Positions 10,845 to 21,735 of a DNA stretch of 64,000 nt are shown here, piece after piece (within the stretch, counting starts at the first letter, position 1; each line of letters opens with the position of its first letter). The position numbers and the translations under genes are program-made. The notes beneath the pieces were generated by a model. The model worked only from the letters and a program-made list of their open reading frames with translations. It had not been told where the DNA came from and made no database searches. Source of the DNA: Branchiostoma lanceolatum (taxonomy: Eukaryota > Chordata > Leptocardii > Amphioxiformes > Branchiostomatidae); contig NC_089727.1 of the NCBI RefSeq assembly GCF_035083965.1, forward strand, positions 22,167,769 to 22,231,768, written 5' to 3'.

Positions 10845-13800
10845 CTAAAGAAGTGACTACAGCATAAAAATCAGCACCATAGACAGGAATATGTTAGTAA
10901 CATGCAAATGTGAATGTGAATGTCAGTGAATAATCTATTATTGATTAATAATAGAATTGTAATTTAATCCATACCCCCGGATTACAGTACGAAATTATCA
11001 GACTTTTCAAGTGTCCACCTGACTCTTTTCATCAGCGATGGAAATAATGTTTACCTAAGACTTACGGAACATAGCGACAACATACTTGAGTTCTCTATAA
11101 ACATTTATCTGTAGTTATTGATTGTTTTGTTATTGTAATTGCTTAATGAAGACTGAATTAGAAGAATTGCTTCAATATGCTAGCATCGGTTTGAAAAAAA
11201 AAGTACACTTAAAATAGCAGTTGCATGAAAGCAAAACCTGTAGTTTGTACTGTAGGGCGCATAAACTTGTGACTTACATGGTCATGTGCCCCAATCTGCC
11301 CAGTAAGATCCTGTAATGATGCCAGGGTAAAAGGGATATTTATTGTATGGAACAGTGCATCTTGGCAAGCATAGTATTTGCATCTAATGTGAATTTATTT
11401 CAGTGCAGAACCTAAAATAGATATAGTATATTTTAATATACTATATCTATCAATACTTAAAAGTATTATATGAAAACGCAAGACTGCCTTTTTTATTCTT
11501 TTGTTTTTCGATAGCACGGATCAATATAATATCATATTTGCAAAATCAAAATGGTAACCACAATACCGGTATTTGTATTCATCAAAACATTTCAGAATCT
11601 GCAAAACTAACCTGTTTGAGCGTCTTGATCAACCCCTTGTTAGCCTCCATCTACCAACAGAAAAAATAATTTAATTGATCCATTGATTCACATTTAAGGA
11701 GTATCTGACAATGTTCATTTGATAATGCTACATATAGAGGATACTTCACTAACCAGGATATAATCTAACAATAACATGTATGTAGTATCATGATCATTAA
11801 CCCTTGTCCTTATCCATATATGTATATATGGGTTGCACATTACACAGCCTGTATGTCGGCCCCATATATGCAAGGGTTTGGGGTATTTTTTAGCTGAACG
11901 CATCACACTGCAGTGAAACACACCAAATGCAGAAGTAACTATGCCACAGCAGTGCAGAAAAAGTCCAGGAAAAATTACCTGATTAATGAAACAACTTGCG
12001 TCAAAAACGCCAGCAGGACAAGGTTACAAATAGATGAAACGGAATGATTTGGGCAAACAAAATCAATTTCCGATCCTTACCTGTTCTCGCATCTTTCTGA
12101 TCAGTTCCTGCTGACGTGCAGCTTTCTGCTCATTCTCTTTTCTCATCTAAAAAAAGGATATAGAATATTTGAGTATTCCTTCATGCGTCATGGAATATTT
12201 ACATTTTATTGGGAACAACATACAACACATGGTACTGATGCAAAGCATTCACATTTGGTAAACTGACTGAGACAATTCTAAAATAGCATCAAAATGAAAC
12301 TTAGGGAAGACCTTTTAGTAAGCAAATTCTCTAGCTTTCCAATTTATAGTGATTGGTATCATTCAACACAATACATGTAGTATAAACATTGAACAGTGGC
12401 CAAAATCCAACAATATGATATCATAATGACTGCAAATGTACCTTGTCTCAAATGGCAGAAAAAAATGGCATATGACATTTTAATTTGATTCACTGCGTAA
12501 CAACATGCTCTGTTCTTACCACTTTGACATAACAATGCCGAAATCAAAATTTATGGATGACACATTACACATACCTTCTGTATGTCCTGTAGTATGGGCT
12601 GCGGGTCAATCAGGACATCATTCCCTTGCTGAGTTTGAATGCCCACATGCAGTCTGGCCTCACCAAATCTGTAAACGATGAAAATAGCACATATAGACCA
12701 CCATTTAGATGCCATGGAGAAAATTGCAAAGTTGTTATTCAAGTTTAAATGCAGTTTCAATAGCCATTGTTTCAATTGGGCACATATTTTAAGACACCTA
12801 TCAATTACATGCCATTGGGTAGAATCAAAGGGGGAGGGGCACAGATTCCAAATTTTAGCTATTCCTTTTCATACCAAAAAGAAAGTTTTATTACAGCTAG
12901 GTTTGGAATGCAGATAACTCACCCCTTCTTTTCTGATTCAAGAACCTCCACACGAGACTTCAGCTGCTCGATCTCCTCATCTTTCAGGGCAACTCTGTTG
13001 TGGTGAACAGAATGGACAAAATCAGATCAATCATAAAAATACAAAATTCAGAAAGTCTCTCTTTTGTGTGGATTTCAACAGTGGGTCCTCCTTATAGCTA
13101 AATACTTAATAATATTCTAATACAGCATTGGGAAAAATGATATTCTATTATCATTAGATATCGGTATCTTATCCCTAACCTTGTTAAAGGAGGGTTTAAT
13201 CACAACTTATCTGACACTCCCAAGTCTGAGAACATTAATTTAGGTACAATAAGGTAGGTGTGAGTGAATGAGTGAGCGATTGCAAGTGAGTGTGTGAGTG
13301 ATTGTGTGATTGAGTGTGTGAGTGAGTGGGTGAGTGATTGTGTGAGTGAATGAGCGAGTAATTGTGTGAATGGATGAATGAATGAATGAATGAGAGTGAT
13401 TGTGTGAGTGAGTGTGTGTGTGTGTGTGAGTGAATGAGCGAGTAATTGTGTGAATGATGAATGAATGAGAGTGATTGTGTGAGTGAGTGAGTGGGTGAGT
13501 GATTGTGTGTGTGTGTGTGTGTGTGAGTGACTGAATGAGCAAGTAATTGTGTGAATGGATAAATGAATTAGAGTGATTGTGTGAGTGAGTGTGTGTGAGT
13601 GAATGAGCGAGTAATTATGTGAATGACGAATGAATGAGAGTGATTGTGTTAGTGAGTGAGTGAGCAAGTGAGTGAGTGAGTGAGTGAGTGAGTGAATGAG
13701 CGAGAGTGAGTGAGTCTAATTTCTGAACCCAACTTACCGCTGCCGTGTGTTTGCGGCCTGATCCGCAAGTCTCTTCTCTAGTTCTCTAATCTTTGTGGCT

Positions 13801-16800
13801 GCTTCTGTTCTCTCCCTGGGTGAAAATAAAAAGAGTTTCATGTGTTGCTTTTTTAAAGATAAAAATAGTGGCAGCAAATATGTGCATGTACTGTGACACT
13901 GATATTCTTACTAGAAGACCTGGACCTTTAAGTTGATAAAGATCAGGTTCTGACCATATGCTATAAATCATGATAAGTTTTGAAACAAAGATAACTCACC
14001 CATCCTTTTCTGACTCCAGGACAACCACATGAGCCTGAAGCTCCTGAATGAACTCATCTTTCTGGGAGATCCTGTTGTGTTACACAGAATGGACAGAAAT
14101 ATCAAATATGTTATAGTACAAATGTATTAGATTGAGTCTCTCTTTTGGGTTGCAACAGTGTGCTCTCCCCACAGCTAGTAGTTTTGTTATTCTGATATCA
14201 AAATAAATTATGTTTGTCAAAGGGAATTTAAATACAACTGGTCTAACATTCCCAAGTTAGGGAACCAGACACAGTAAACTGTGTAGTGTCAGTGGAGAGT
14301 GGGTGAGTGGGTGGGTGGGTGAGTGGGTGAGTGAGTGTGTGTATGTGAGTGAGTGTGTGTGAGTTAATGCATGAGTGAGTGGGTGGGTGTGTGTGTGTGT
14401 GAGTGTGTGTGTGTGTGTGAGTGTGTATCAGTGTGTGTGTGAGTGAGTGAGTGAGTGAGTGAGTGAGTGAGTGAGTGAGTGAGTGAGTGAGTGAGTGAGT
14501 GGGAGTTCCTTGAACAAAACTCACCTGTGCTGTGGGTTTTCTTCCAGCTTCTGGATCATTCTAAGGAAAGATATCAAAGAATTGTTAAGCATCTTCAAAC
14601 AACTGATTTAAAACACTTTCTATCAAGTTTCAATGTTTCTTAAGAATTTCTCTGCTATTGCCAATTTTTCATTTCAGTTCCCAAATTTGTGTGGTTTAAG
14701 AGCTTACTCAGATTGTACAAAGAAGCCATGCAAATCTTTTACAAGCCTTTAACAAGCTTACATGCTTGTAATTCTAGATTTACTCAAACAAATACAGTCA
14801 AACATGGTCTCAACAAGGGACAGAGGAACATGGTTGGTGACTGGAGGTGGTTGCTCCAGACAAGAGGGTCTTACCAATGCAAAATCTTATGGGACTGTTT
14901 CGATGTGGCTTATGCATGGAGGTGGTTGTCTTTGCTAGGGGGCCAGCCAGGTCTGACAGTATATGTTTCACAATGGTGATAGCTCTAGTTCATGATGATA
15001 TGATTTCAAAATGATAATTTGTAACTTACGTATTGGTGACTTCTAGCCGTCCGGCGAAGTTACTGGAAAGAATCCATAAAATGATATTAAGGAATATAAT
15101 GACAACAATCATGACTACAACTGTGAATAGAGATACATGTGTGTACTAGTACTGTAAACCCATTCAATATTGCAGTTGGTATTTTAGTGTTTGGTAGGAA
15201 AGGGAATAGTTCACAACATCTAATTTTAATGGTGGGAAGAAAAATTACTGTCTCAAATGTTACTTATCAAACATTTGCTTTGTTGAAATTCTAGCCATTG
15301 ACTAGTGACCATTAAACTTAAAGCAGCTAAAGTCTAGTTACCGTAAAAAAATTACAGTAGCAAGAGAGCAAGCAAAAGCTTTTTAAAAAGTGGTATTTCA
15401 TGTCTGTAAATTCATTTAAGTTCATGACACTAATAAATTTCATGGAACAATGAAAATCAAGAGTTTGTGGTATCTTTGAGTTTGTTGTCTAAAGAATTGG
15501 TAGAAATTATGGATTCCATGTACAAATAAACAAGCGTTTGCTGGTGTGATGGTTTTGCAGCAAAACTAAAAAAACACAGTGAATATTTCAAAATCTAGAG
15601 TAAATATCATGCATCTTTTTCTTAGTTTACATGATGAAAATGATATAGAATGCTTAACTAAAGGTTTATCTACTGTATAAAATAAAAGTTTATTCTTTAG
15701 AAATGGATATTCAATTCAAATAGATATCTTTTCAGCACCAAGGACAGGACGTTAGTAGGAAATGGCTGTTCTTACCTCAGAATCTTGTTTTCCTGTTTGT
15801 GGTCGTCTTCAGTTTGTTCTTGTAGCCTCCTGTTAAAAGCAAAAACAGAGTAAAGAACTGTAGTATTTTCTCTTCGTCACATGAATTTCCTTTAATTGCA
15901 GAATTGTGCTCTTAAATTTGCATTAGTATTCTTGATGCAAAGGATCATGATGTAATTGACATCTAATACCACTTGTCAACACATTTGTTTCATTATCTTG
16001 ATTGTTTTTATTGTTCTGATGTTACAGCTTTAACTTTAAGTTTAAGCTAAAAAAATACTTAAATGTAGTAAAGTTGATTGATATAACAACACCTAGAAAT
16101 GGTGTGAAAATTTTTACATTTGCCAGAAAGTATCATTAATCTGTATGAATTGCTTGCTGTGGATTATATAGCCAGCTTGTTGAATTTGCATCAAGTGATA
16201 TAGAAAGAAAAGTGCATATCTGTAACGTTATAGAGTTCCATAGATTTGATTGCATTGAATTCTGCTCTAGACTTTCTTTCCACCTTTCCTGTACTCATCG
16301 AACCCAACCTTCCTTTACATTTAACCTATAAAGTTAGCGTATTAAAAAAATGAGAATTCCAAACACAACTTCTAATGTTACCTGACAAAAAGGGAGGTGA
16401 TGTCTTGTTTCGTCCGAAACCAGCTGAAATGACAAAGTAGAAACATCTTAGCCATATACGCTCGTGTGGCAGGGTGTTTGGCCCCAGAACCCAGAGGTAC
16501 TGAGTTCGAATCCGGTCGTTCCCTGATTTGTCCCGTTGACGTTGTGCCCTTAGGAAAGGCACTTTACATGACTTTCCTCACTTCACTCAGGTGTAAATGA
16601 GTACCTAGCTTTGGTTAGGGACGTCCCTCGGATAGGACGTTAAATGAAGGTCCCGTGTTTGAGAAGAGACACACCTCAAGCACGTTAAAGAACACACCGC
16701 AATTATCGAAAAGAGGAGGGGTCCTTCCCGGTGTGAGTGGTTCAAATCCTACAGGCCTATGGCCGCACATGGGGCAATTGTCGTATTGAGGTCACCTGCG

Positions 16801-19800
16801 CGCCGAATGGCAGTCGCTACAGACCCTTGCGATCTAGCCCCGCCAAATGTGCGCTCCTCGCAATTCAGCCCCTGGCTGTGAAGAGAGAGTAGTCGGCCCA
16901 CCCAATGATAATAATGATAAAATATGTTTCATTGACAAATGATAAAGAAATTGGCCAACAAAATTGTGACACTTGTTTCACTGTCTTTTTAGTGTTTCTA
17001 CATATATATGGAGCAGAATCAACTGATGAATCATGTTATATTTAATGAACCAGTATTTTTTTCTACTTTAATTCTCACTTACTTCTGTATGTCTTGTAGC
17101 TCGTCCAAAAGAGAATCACTGTACTCTATCACCCTGAAAGGAAGAGAAAAGAAAAGAAAAAAGATAAGTAAATTGGTACTGTAATATTACATAAAAAAAG
17201 CAGGGTATCTCTGCCATGATAAACAACATACAATAATAGTTATTGTATTTCAATGTCAAATCTTTTTGATGTATTTCTGCAATGATGGAGAAATGATTTC
17301 AAATACTGCTGACGTGAAACTGTCTATTACAAACAATCTTTTATGTAGCAATAGTAACAACTCAAAGAACCCGTCATTTTTCTGCCCTTCCTTAAAGACA
17401 GGGTATGCATACAAGTGTACATTTTAAACATGTAACAATGAATACTGAATCCCCTGCCCCACACATTTTCTTCATAGCTCTAAACTCTGACTACTTCTGA
17501 CTACAGTGGCTATATAATAGCTAAAGCTGACTAAAACTTCTGACTTCTTACTCTTTCAACGAGGGCTCACTGCTGCCTCTCTGACTTGGCTGAGTAAGGA
17601 AGTAAGAAAAGGAACATGCTACAATAAACCAAAAAAAAAGACAAAATACAGCAAAACAAAAGGAACTTCTGAAAGCAACTCAAATCTACCTACCTAAGTC
17701 CTATAAATCAAATTCAAATCATAATTCTATCAAAATATAAGAATTTCAAACTCTAGCTAGTATGACCACTCCATGTAACTTATGCAGATGACATTTTCTG
17801 AAGATCATTAAGTAAATACTGAACTGCACCAACATTTTGGTTCACTAGCCAAAGTTTCAAGTTACACTATCTGTTTACTTATATCCTTCAAAAATCTAAA
17901 TGAAGAAATGAACAGTAGATATAGTACTGTTGTGTTGAGTAAAGAGTCAAAATAGTTTTGTGTGCACAGTTTTATCCTTAGAATTTCATTCTTGTTTCTT
18001 ACATATTTCATACACATTTTGTAGCTTTACAATATCAAACCACAACACGAAGCATCCACAGAACTTACATAAAGTGGCCTTAAATATAACAAAGAAATCT
18101 GTTAAAATAATGTTCTTCACTTCAAATGCACAAGGGAGGTTAAGTACTTGCCATTTTTACTGTAAATCTTAAAACTTTTCTAGTGGTTCTATTAAATCTA
18201 TGGTTTTCACAGTGACTTTTCACGATAATTAATGACACAGTGAATATGTCTCCCTATAATAATAGTAAGCATACTAGTAACTACATGATTGTTTTAAAAA
18301 CACTGCCATAACCCCCCTCCCCTCTTTTGTTGAAATAGAACCACTGCAAAAGTAATAAATTTACAGTATTGACACATAAATGAACTCCCTAAGTAACATT
18401 TAATAGAACTTACCTTGGACGCATCATCCAAGTCATCTTCTGCCGACTCCTTTTTCAGTTTGATGACCATTCTTCTGAACATAGAAGTCTTCCCTGCTCT
18501 AATGTTGGGATGTAAGTATTACTAACAGTGATATACCACAATCATGATAAACAATTCTTGATGTCGTTTCCAGCAAAGATTGTAAACAAAGAGAATACAA
18601 TGACTGACAGTATTGTGGCAGCAGTTGCATCAATTGTTTATGAAGTTGGACCTGTGGTGTCAATTTTTCATCATTCTTCATTTATTGTTTTAAACTTCTA
18701 ATAACATTAAAATGAAATTGAAAACTGAAATAACGCTACTACACAGTTACAGTCCATCTTGAAATTATCACCTTGATTTCATTTTTGCAGTTTTTGCACT
18801 GCCCCTCTACAGTAAAATCATGACACTGCAAAACTGTCTTTATATATGCTACATTATTGTTTTGACTGCAAACTTTGACCACCAACAAAGCCTATTTGTC
18901 ACTCCTACCATTAAACAAGATACCTGTGAAGATAAATGTATTTACAGTACTTACTTCTGGGGGTCTTGAAGGTCTTCTGAAAGAGCCCCAGCGCACTCTT
19001 TTGCCCTGTAAAGAAAGAGTTCATAATAACAATTAGGAAATCGTATCATAATTGGATGTTTAAAAAAACGGTGACATCTTTTCTGGCATCATGAAAAAAT
19101 TCTTTTGCGCTTGACTTTGTTTTTCAATTTCCAAATGTCTATGTCTATTCAAAATACTAATCCTTCAAGTTGGTGTCACAATAATGTTGTACTGAGGCAC
19201 TAAGATTTTCTAGCAACAGTAACAGCTATGAGCAACCCCTCCATTTTGCTCCCCCCCCCCCAAAGTTGCTGTGTACTAGTATGTGACATAGAAAAACATA
19301 CAACAATGAAGAATGGATTTCTTGTTTCCTAGTTTTTCCATAGTTGTAAACTCTGACTTCTGACTGCAGTGCTAGCTAAGCTAAATCTGACTAAAGCTGA
19401 GTCCTTACTCTCTTAACGAGGGCTCTGTGCTGACTCTCTCGGTTGGCTGAATAGGGAAAGGAAACAATTGCTACCATAAGAACAACACAACACAAAACAA
19501 ATGAACTTGAAAACATCACACCAATTAATTCTATTTTGGAGTTAACAGTGCTTGGAGGAAAATCTCATTAAAAATACAATAGTCCTTCTGAAATCCCTCA
19601 GACAGATTTTATGTTGATATATCACTTCAGCATTATTTTCTGAAATTAAAGAACCAACAAACTACATATTGGTGTAATAAACCATAATCATGATGCAACA
19701 TAAGAATTCTCAAGTCTAATTTGGCCACCTTATGTAACTTCTGCAAATGACGTTTTCTGAAAATAATCATTTTGATTGTTGCACTTTTTTGTCCAATGGC

Positions 19801-21247
19801 AAAATGTTACAAGTTGCATTCAAATCGTCCAATAAATAATTTCTTTAAGTGGAAGGTAAATATCAAGAGAAGATTGAAGGGTCGTATAATTTGTCATGAT
19901 TTGTGTCTATTCTACATTTTCGTACTAATAGAAATACTCTCATCAAACGTTAATATGTCCTTGATACACACTTTGGGGCATCAAAATAGTAACCTACGTT
20001 TAGTGAAGCATCCGCAGAATCTACACAAGGTGGCCTTGTGACAAAAAAATTGGTATCAGGTCTTTTCCCCCCCAGGACGTTTCCCCCCCTAGACGTTTCC
20101 CCCCCTGTTGAAGACATTTCCCCCCCAGGTCGATTCCCCCCCAGTCGTTTCCCCCCCAGGTCGATTCCCCCCCAGTCGTTTCCCCCCCCCCCCCCCAGGT
20201 CGATTCCCCCCCAGTCGTTTCCCCCCCTGTCTGTACCTGACTAATGGTAGTCGCTACGATTGCTAAAATGCACCATCTACATACACCGAATATACACACC
20301 TTTATGCTGGATAAAATCAGTAACTGTTATATCATATATAACGTTATATATACTTTTCGAGCAGGTGCTGAACTACGCGCCATCATAACCCGACAGTGCA
20401 AGCCGGCGCCGGCGATTGTCAAGTCCGCCCGCGGCGCCTGACCAGGCCCACTCCGCCCGCTGTAGTCCCATGAACGTCACAATGATTAACAGGATTAGAA
20501 ACTTACAGCATAGCTAGCAGTTTTGTGTCATTTTTCAGCGTATAGTAATCTGTTAATAAGCATTTTTCTTATTTCTGACAGTACTGTTTATATATAAAGA
20601 TGACGTTTATATATAAAAGTAACGGCAGGCGCAGTGGGCTTGGTCATGACGGGCGTGAGGACTTGGAAATCGCCGCACCGCCCGCTAGCACAGGGGAGTT
20701 TAGCGGCACGCAGCTAAACTCGTAAAGTTTAGAACGTTATACAGTACTTATAGAATAATGTAAATTGTGCATCTAGTATATTTAGAATCTAACGTGATAG
20801 TCACTTGGTAAACGTAACCTGGTTTACAGCTAGACAGGGGGGGAAACGACTGGGGGGGAATCGACCTGGGGGGGGAAACGACTGGAGGGGAATCGACCTG
20901 GGGGGGAAACGACTGGGGGGGAATCGACCTGGGGGGGAATCGTCTTCACCAAGACGTTTCCCCCCCAGGGGGGGGAATCATCCTGGGGGGGAAAAATCTT
21001 GAAACCAAAAAAATTGAACTAAAGATAGCTTCATGTTGAATGTTATTCAAGTGGCATCACTTCAAATGGCATAAACAACAACGCAGTACAGCGGCGTTTA
21101 AAAACTTACATTGATCTTAGTCTCAACCTCCAAGTCGTCTTCTGTTGATCCTTTCTTCAATTTCTGGACCATTCTCCGAAACATCGATGTCTTCTCGACG
21201 CTAGCGTTGTCCTTAGACTGTTGACCTGACTTTGCAGTCGCCATCAT
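8550..21247 (-). CDS. Coiled-coil protein with C-terminal 31-residue repeats (18 exons, two alternative 5' ends)
   Basis: I do not recognise this protein. Exons, 5' to 3' on the minus strand: 21247-21110, 19446-19409, 19005-18955 (5' set A); 18493-18414, 17589-17552, 17133-17083 (5' set B); then 16423-16382, 15829-15776, 15062-15030, 14560-14525, 14071-14000, 13815-13738, 12994-12923, 12668-12575, 12146-12081, 11650-11612, 11310-11278 and 10844-8550. All junctions are AG/GT and frames are continuous. Set A plus the common exons gives 3,141 nt (1,046 residues). Set B starting at the ATG at 18482 gives about 1,023. Residues ~1-75 are basic then acidic, ~90-260 are Glu/Lys/Gln-rich coiled coil, and 283-1046 is one repeat-rich exon. 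No signal peptide or membrane segment, so probably intracellular. Exon boundaries are well supported; function is unknown. Confidence 0.8.
8925..10163 (-). repeat. ~660-bp coding duplication in the terminal exon
   Basis: The segment starting at the GCAGTCGCAGGTTC marker near 10150 recurs near 9490. Both copies carry the SLAEQSVTRSL and AAYA blocks. The second copy (lower coordinates) has one extra internal QYLLSxR repeat. Confidence 0.75.
10164..10808 (-). repeat. 93-bp coding tandem repeat, 7 units
   Basis: Seven head-to-tail units of 93 bp (31 codons). Four inner units encode identical protein and differ at DNA level mainly by an alternating C/T in CTTATCTGT(C/T)GGC. The outermost units are the most diverged, as expected when unequal exchange homogenises the centre. 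Confidence 0.9.
11278..11310 (-). CDS. Exon 17 of the coiled-coil gene
   Basis: 33-nt exon, TTACAG|..|GTAAGT, phase 0-0, encoding DLTGQIGAHDH. Confidence 0.65.
11417..11450. repeat. AT-rich palindrome
   Basis: The arm ATAGATATAGTATA is followed, after six bases, by its exact reverse complement. Intronic, between exons 16 and 17. Possibly a remnant of a small element. Confidence 0.7.
11612..11650 (-). CDS. Exon 16 of the coiled-coil gene
   Basis: 39-nt exon, TTGGTAG|..|GTTAGT, phase 0-0, encoding MEANKGLIKTLKQ. Confidence 0.65.
12081..12146 (-). CDS. Exon 15 of the coiled-coil gene
   Basis: 66-nt exon, TTTTTAG|..|GTAAGG, phase 0-0, encoding MRKENEQKAARQQELIRKMR then EQ: highly charged coiled coil. 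Confidence 0.75.
12575..12668 (-). CDS. Exon 14 of the coiled-coil gene
   Basis: 94-nt exon, TTTACAG|..|GTATGT, which changes phase from 2 to 0. Encodes GFGEARLHVGIQTQQGNDVL then IDPQPILQDIQK. The closing LQDIQK echoes exon 6. Confidence 0.75.
12923..12994 (-). CDS. Exon 13 of the coiled-coil gene (duplicate of exon 11)
   Basis: 72-nt exon, AACAACAG|..|GTGAGT, in the same phase and of the same length as exon 11, with about half its residues identical. Confidence 0.8.
13250..13715. repeat. GTGA/GAAT-type microsatellite in intron 12
   Basis: Imperfect (GTGA)n with TGAATGAGCGAG interspersions. Long Ser/Leu/Thr/His frames on the minus strand come from this repeat. Flanking intron sequence resembles that around 14290-14506. 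Confidence 0.9.
13738..13815 (-). CDS. Exon 12 of the coiled-coil gene
   Basis: 78-nt exon, TCACCCAG|..|GTAAGT, encoding ERTEAATKIRELEKRLADQA then ANTRQR, with clear heptad-like spacing. Confidence 0.8.
14000..14071 (-). CDS. Exon 11 of the coiled-coil gene (duplicate of exon 13)
   Basis: 72-nt exon, AACAACAG|..|GTGAGT, encoding RISQKDEFIQELQAHVVVLE then SEKDG. Its paralogue at 12923-12994 encodes RVALKDEEIEQLKSRVEVLE then SEKKG. The flanking introns are similar too. Confidence 0.8.
14290..14506. repeat. GAGT/GTGT microsatellite in intron 10
   Basis: (GGGT)n, (GT)n and a long pure (GAGT)n. Sits in the position equivalent to the array at 13250-13715 relative to the duplicated exon 11/13. Confidence 0.9.
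14525..14560 (-). CDS. Exon 10 of the coiled-coil gene
   Basis: 36-nt micro-exon, TCCTTAG|..|GTGAGT, encoding TMIQKLEENPQH. Directly abuts the GAGT microsatellite of intron 10. Confidence 0.7.
15030..15062 (-). CDS. Exon 9 of the coiled-coil gene
   Basis: 33-nt micro-exon, TTCCAG|..|GTAAGT, encoding SNFAGRLEVTN and holding the phase-2 frame. Confidence 0.65.
15776..15829 (-). CDS. Exon 8 of the coiled-coil gene
   Basis: 54-nt exon, TAACAG|..|GTAAGA, encoding RRLQEQTEDDHKQENKIL. Glu/Gln/Lys-rich and helical in character, the start of the coiled-coil stretch. Confidence 0.75.
16382..16423 (-). CDS. Exon 7 of the coiled-coil gene
   Basis: 42-nt exon, ATTTCAG|..|GTAACA, encoding NWFRTKQDITSLFV. 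First exon shared by both 5' ends. Confidence 0.7.
16459..16921 (+). mobile_element. tRNA-derived SINE in an intron
   Basis: The head has an A-box-like stretch (GTGTGGCAGGGTGTTTGG) and a clear B box, GAGTTCGAATCC, at 16502-16513. A conserved-looking body follows (GTGCCCTTAGGAAAGGCAC, CCTCGGATAGGACGTTAAAT) and then a 3' simple tail of AATGATAATAATGATAAA. It lacks a tRNA acceptor-stem pairing and 3' tRNA half, so it is not a tRNA gene. Lies in the intron between exons 6 and 7 in antisense to the gene. Confidence 0.75.
17083..17133 (-). CDS. Exon 6 of the coiled-coil gene (set B)
   Basis: 51-nt exon with acceptor CTTTCAG and donor AGAA|GTAAGT. Encodes EVIEYSDSLLDELQDIQ, the counterpart of 18955-19005. 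Splices in frame to 16423. Confidence 0.75.
17552..17589 (-). CDS. Exon 5 of the coiled-coil gene (set B)
   Basis: 38-nt exon with acceptor TACTCAG and donor GTAAGA, phase 0 in and 2 out. Encodes PSQRGSSEPSLK, the counterpart of the exon at 19409-19446. Confidence 0.75.
18414..18493 (-). CDS. Alternative first coding exon (set B)
   Basis: Encodes KTSMFRRMVIKLKKESAEDD and DLDDASK with donor AAG|GTAAGT in phase 0, matching exon 1 of set A. Joining exon 3 to its apparent acceptor (GAGCAG|GGAAG) shifts frame and meets a stop within about 20 codons. In-frame stops lie just upstream on the genome, so the ATG at 18482 is the natural start of a second isoform. Confidence 0.65.
18955..19005 (-). CDS. 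Exon 3 of the coiled-coil gene (set A)
   Basis: 51-nt exon between TTTACAG and GTAAGT. Encodes EAKECAGALSEDLQDPQ and ends in phase 2, so it splices in frame to 16423-16382 but not to the next exon at 18493. Paralogous to 17083-17133. Confidence 0.75.
19409..19446 (-). CDS. Exon 2 of the coiled-coil gene (set A)
   Basis: 38-nt exon between TATTCAG and GTAAGG. Enters in phase 0 and leaves in phase 2; encodes PTERVSTEPSLR plus two bases. Paralogous to 17552-17589 (PSQRGSSEPSLK). Confidence 0.75.
20053..21005. mobile_element. Foldback-like element with C7/G7 subrepeat arms
   Basis: Left arm 20053-20235 is made of CCCCCCC AGGTCGATT / AGTCGTTT subrepeats. Right arm 20834-21005 is the same material reversed (GGGGGGGAATCGACCTGG). 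Termini are related inversely: GTATCAGGTCTTTTCCCCCC on the left and GTTTCAAGATTTTTCCCCCC on the right read inward. An exact 11-bp direct repeat, CAAAAAAATTG, flanks it at 20042-20052 and 21006-21016. No protein is encoded. Long inverted ends built of tandem subrepeats are the hallmark of foldback (FB) elements; assignment is by architecture only. Confidence 0.8.
21110..21247 (-). CDS. Exon 1 of the coiled-coil gene (5' set A)
   Basis: ATG ATG GCG start at 21247, with the second ATG at 21244 in frame, followed by 46 codons and donor AAT|GTAAGT in phase 0. It encodes MMATAKSGQQSKDN, then KTSMFRRMVQKLKKGS and an acidic tail. The KTSMFRRMV block is repeated in the exon at 18414-18493. Either Met could be used. 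Confidence 0.8.
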
Positions 21248-21710
21248 TCAACTTCTCAAATGTAGATGTCTTTGAGTAAAATGCCTACAAATGTCGTCAA
21301 AAACAAATGTAAATCTATTTCAAGCACAAACCATACATTAATAAATCTTAAAATATTGCGAGACAAAATACTGGGTTATATTTCAGGCCGTCTTTGTCGT
21401 AAAATATCCTGTTGTTGTCCTTATATAAGTAGTAATAACCTTGGTGACTTCGACCTTGTTCTATTCAGTCAGCGGCAAAAATGATTTCAGATTTTTCGGT
21501 GCATTTCAAACCCAAAACTTCCACTTTATGTCACCCCGCTGCCCCCTCTTTGTGTAAAGAAAACGTACGAGTAACTTTTGACTTTGATTTGTGATTTTCA
21601 TTATCATTTTGCTGATTTTTTTTAAGTCTAAAAACGGAGAGAGAAAAATCCCCACCTGCTACTAGAGCTGGCTAGTTGTCATCTGTGTAAATAGAACACC
21701 GTGTCCATGG

Positions 21711-21735
21711 CAACCGGAGCAAACATGGCGGATCG
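21711..21735 (-). promoter_or_regulatory. Candidate X-box and YY1-type box upstream of exon 1
   Basis: GTGTCCATGGCAAC at 21711-21724 fits an RFX X-box with a perfect GGCAAC half-site and one mismatch in the other half. It is followed within a few bases by CCGCCATGTTT (minus strand), a YY1-like element often found at transcription starts. They lie ~470-490 bp upstream of the start codon. Short motifs, so suggestive only. Confidence 0.3.

Noticed and set aside
10060..10848. 262-residue open frame antisense to the 31-residue repeats
   Set aside because: A 93-bp period keeps all frames open in every unit. Splice-consistent exons, protein-like composition and the upstream gene all lie on the other strand.
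13200..14524. Ser/Leu/Thr/His-repeat proteins on the minus strand
   Set aside because: Direct translation of GTGA/GAGT microsatellites inside introns.
16459..16535. Functional tRNA gene
   Set aside because: Has A- and B-box-like sequence but no acceptor-stem pairing and runs into a SINE body.
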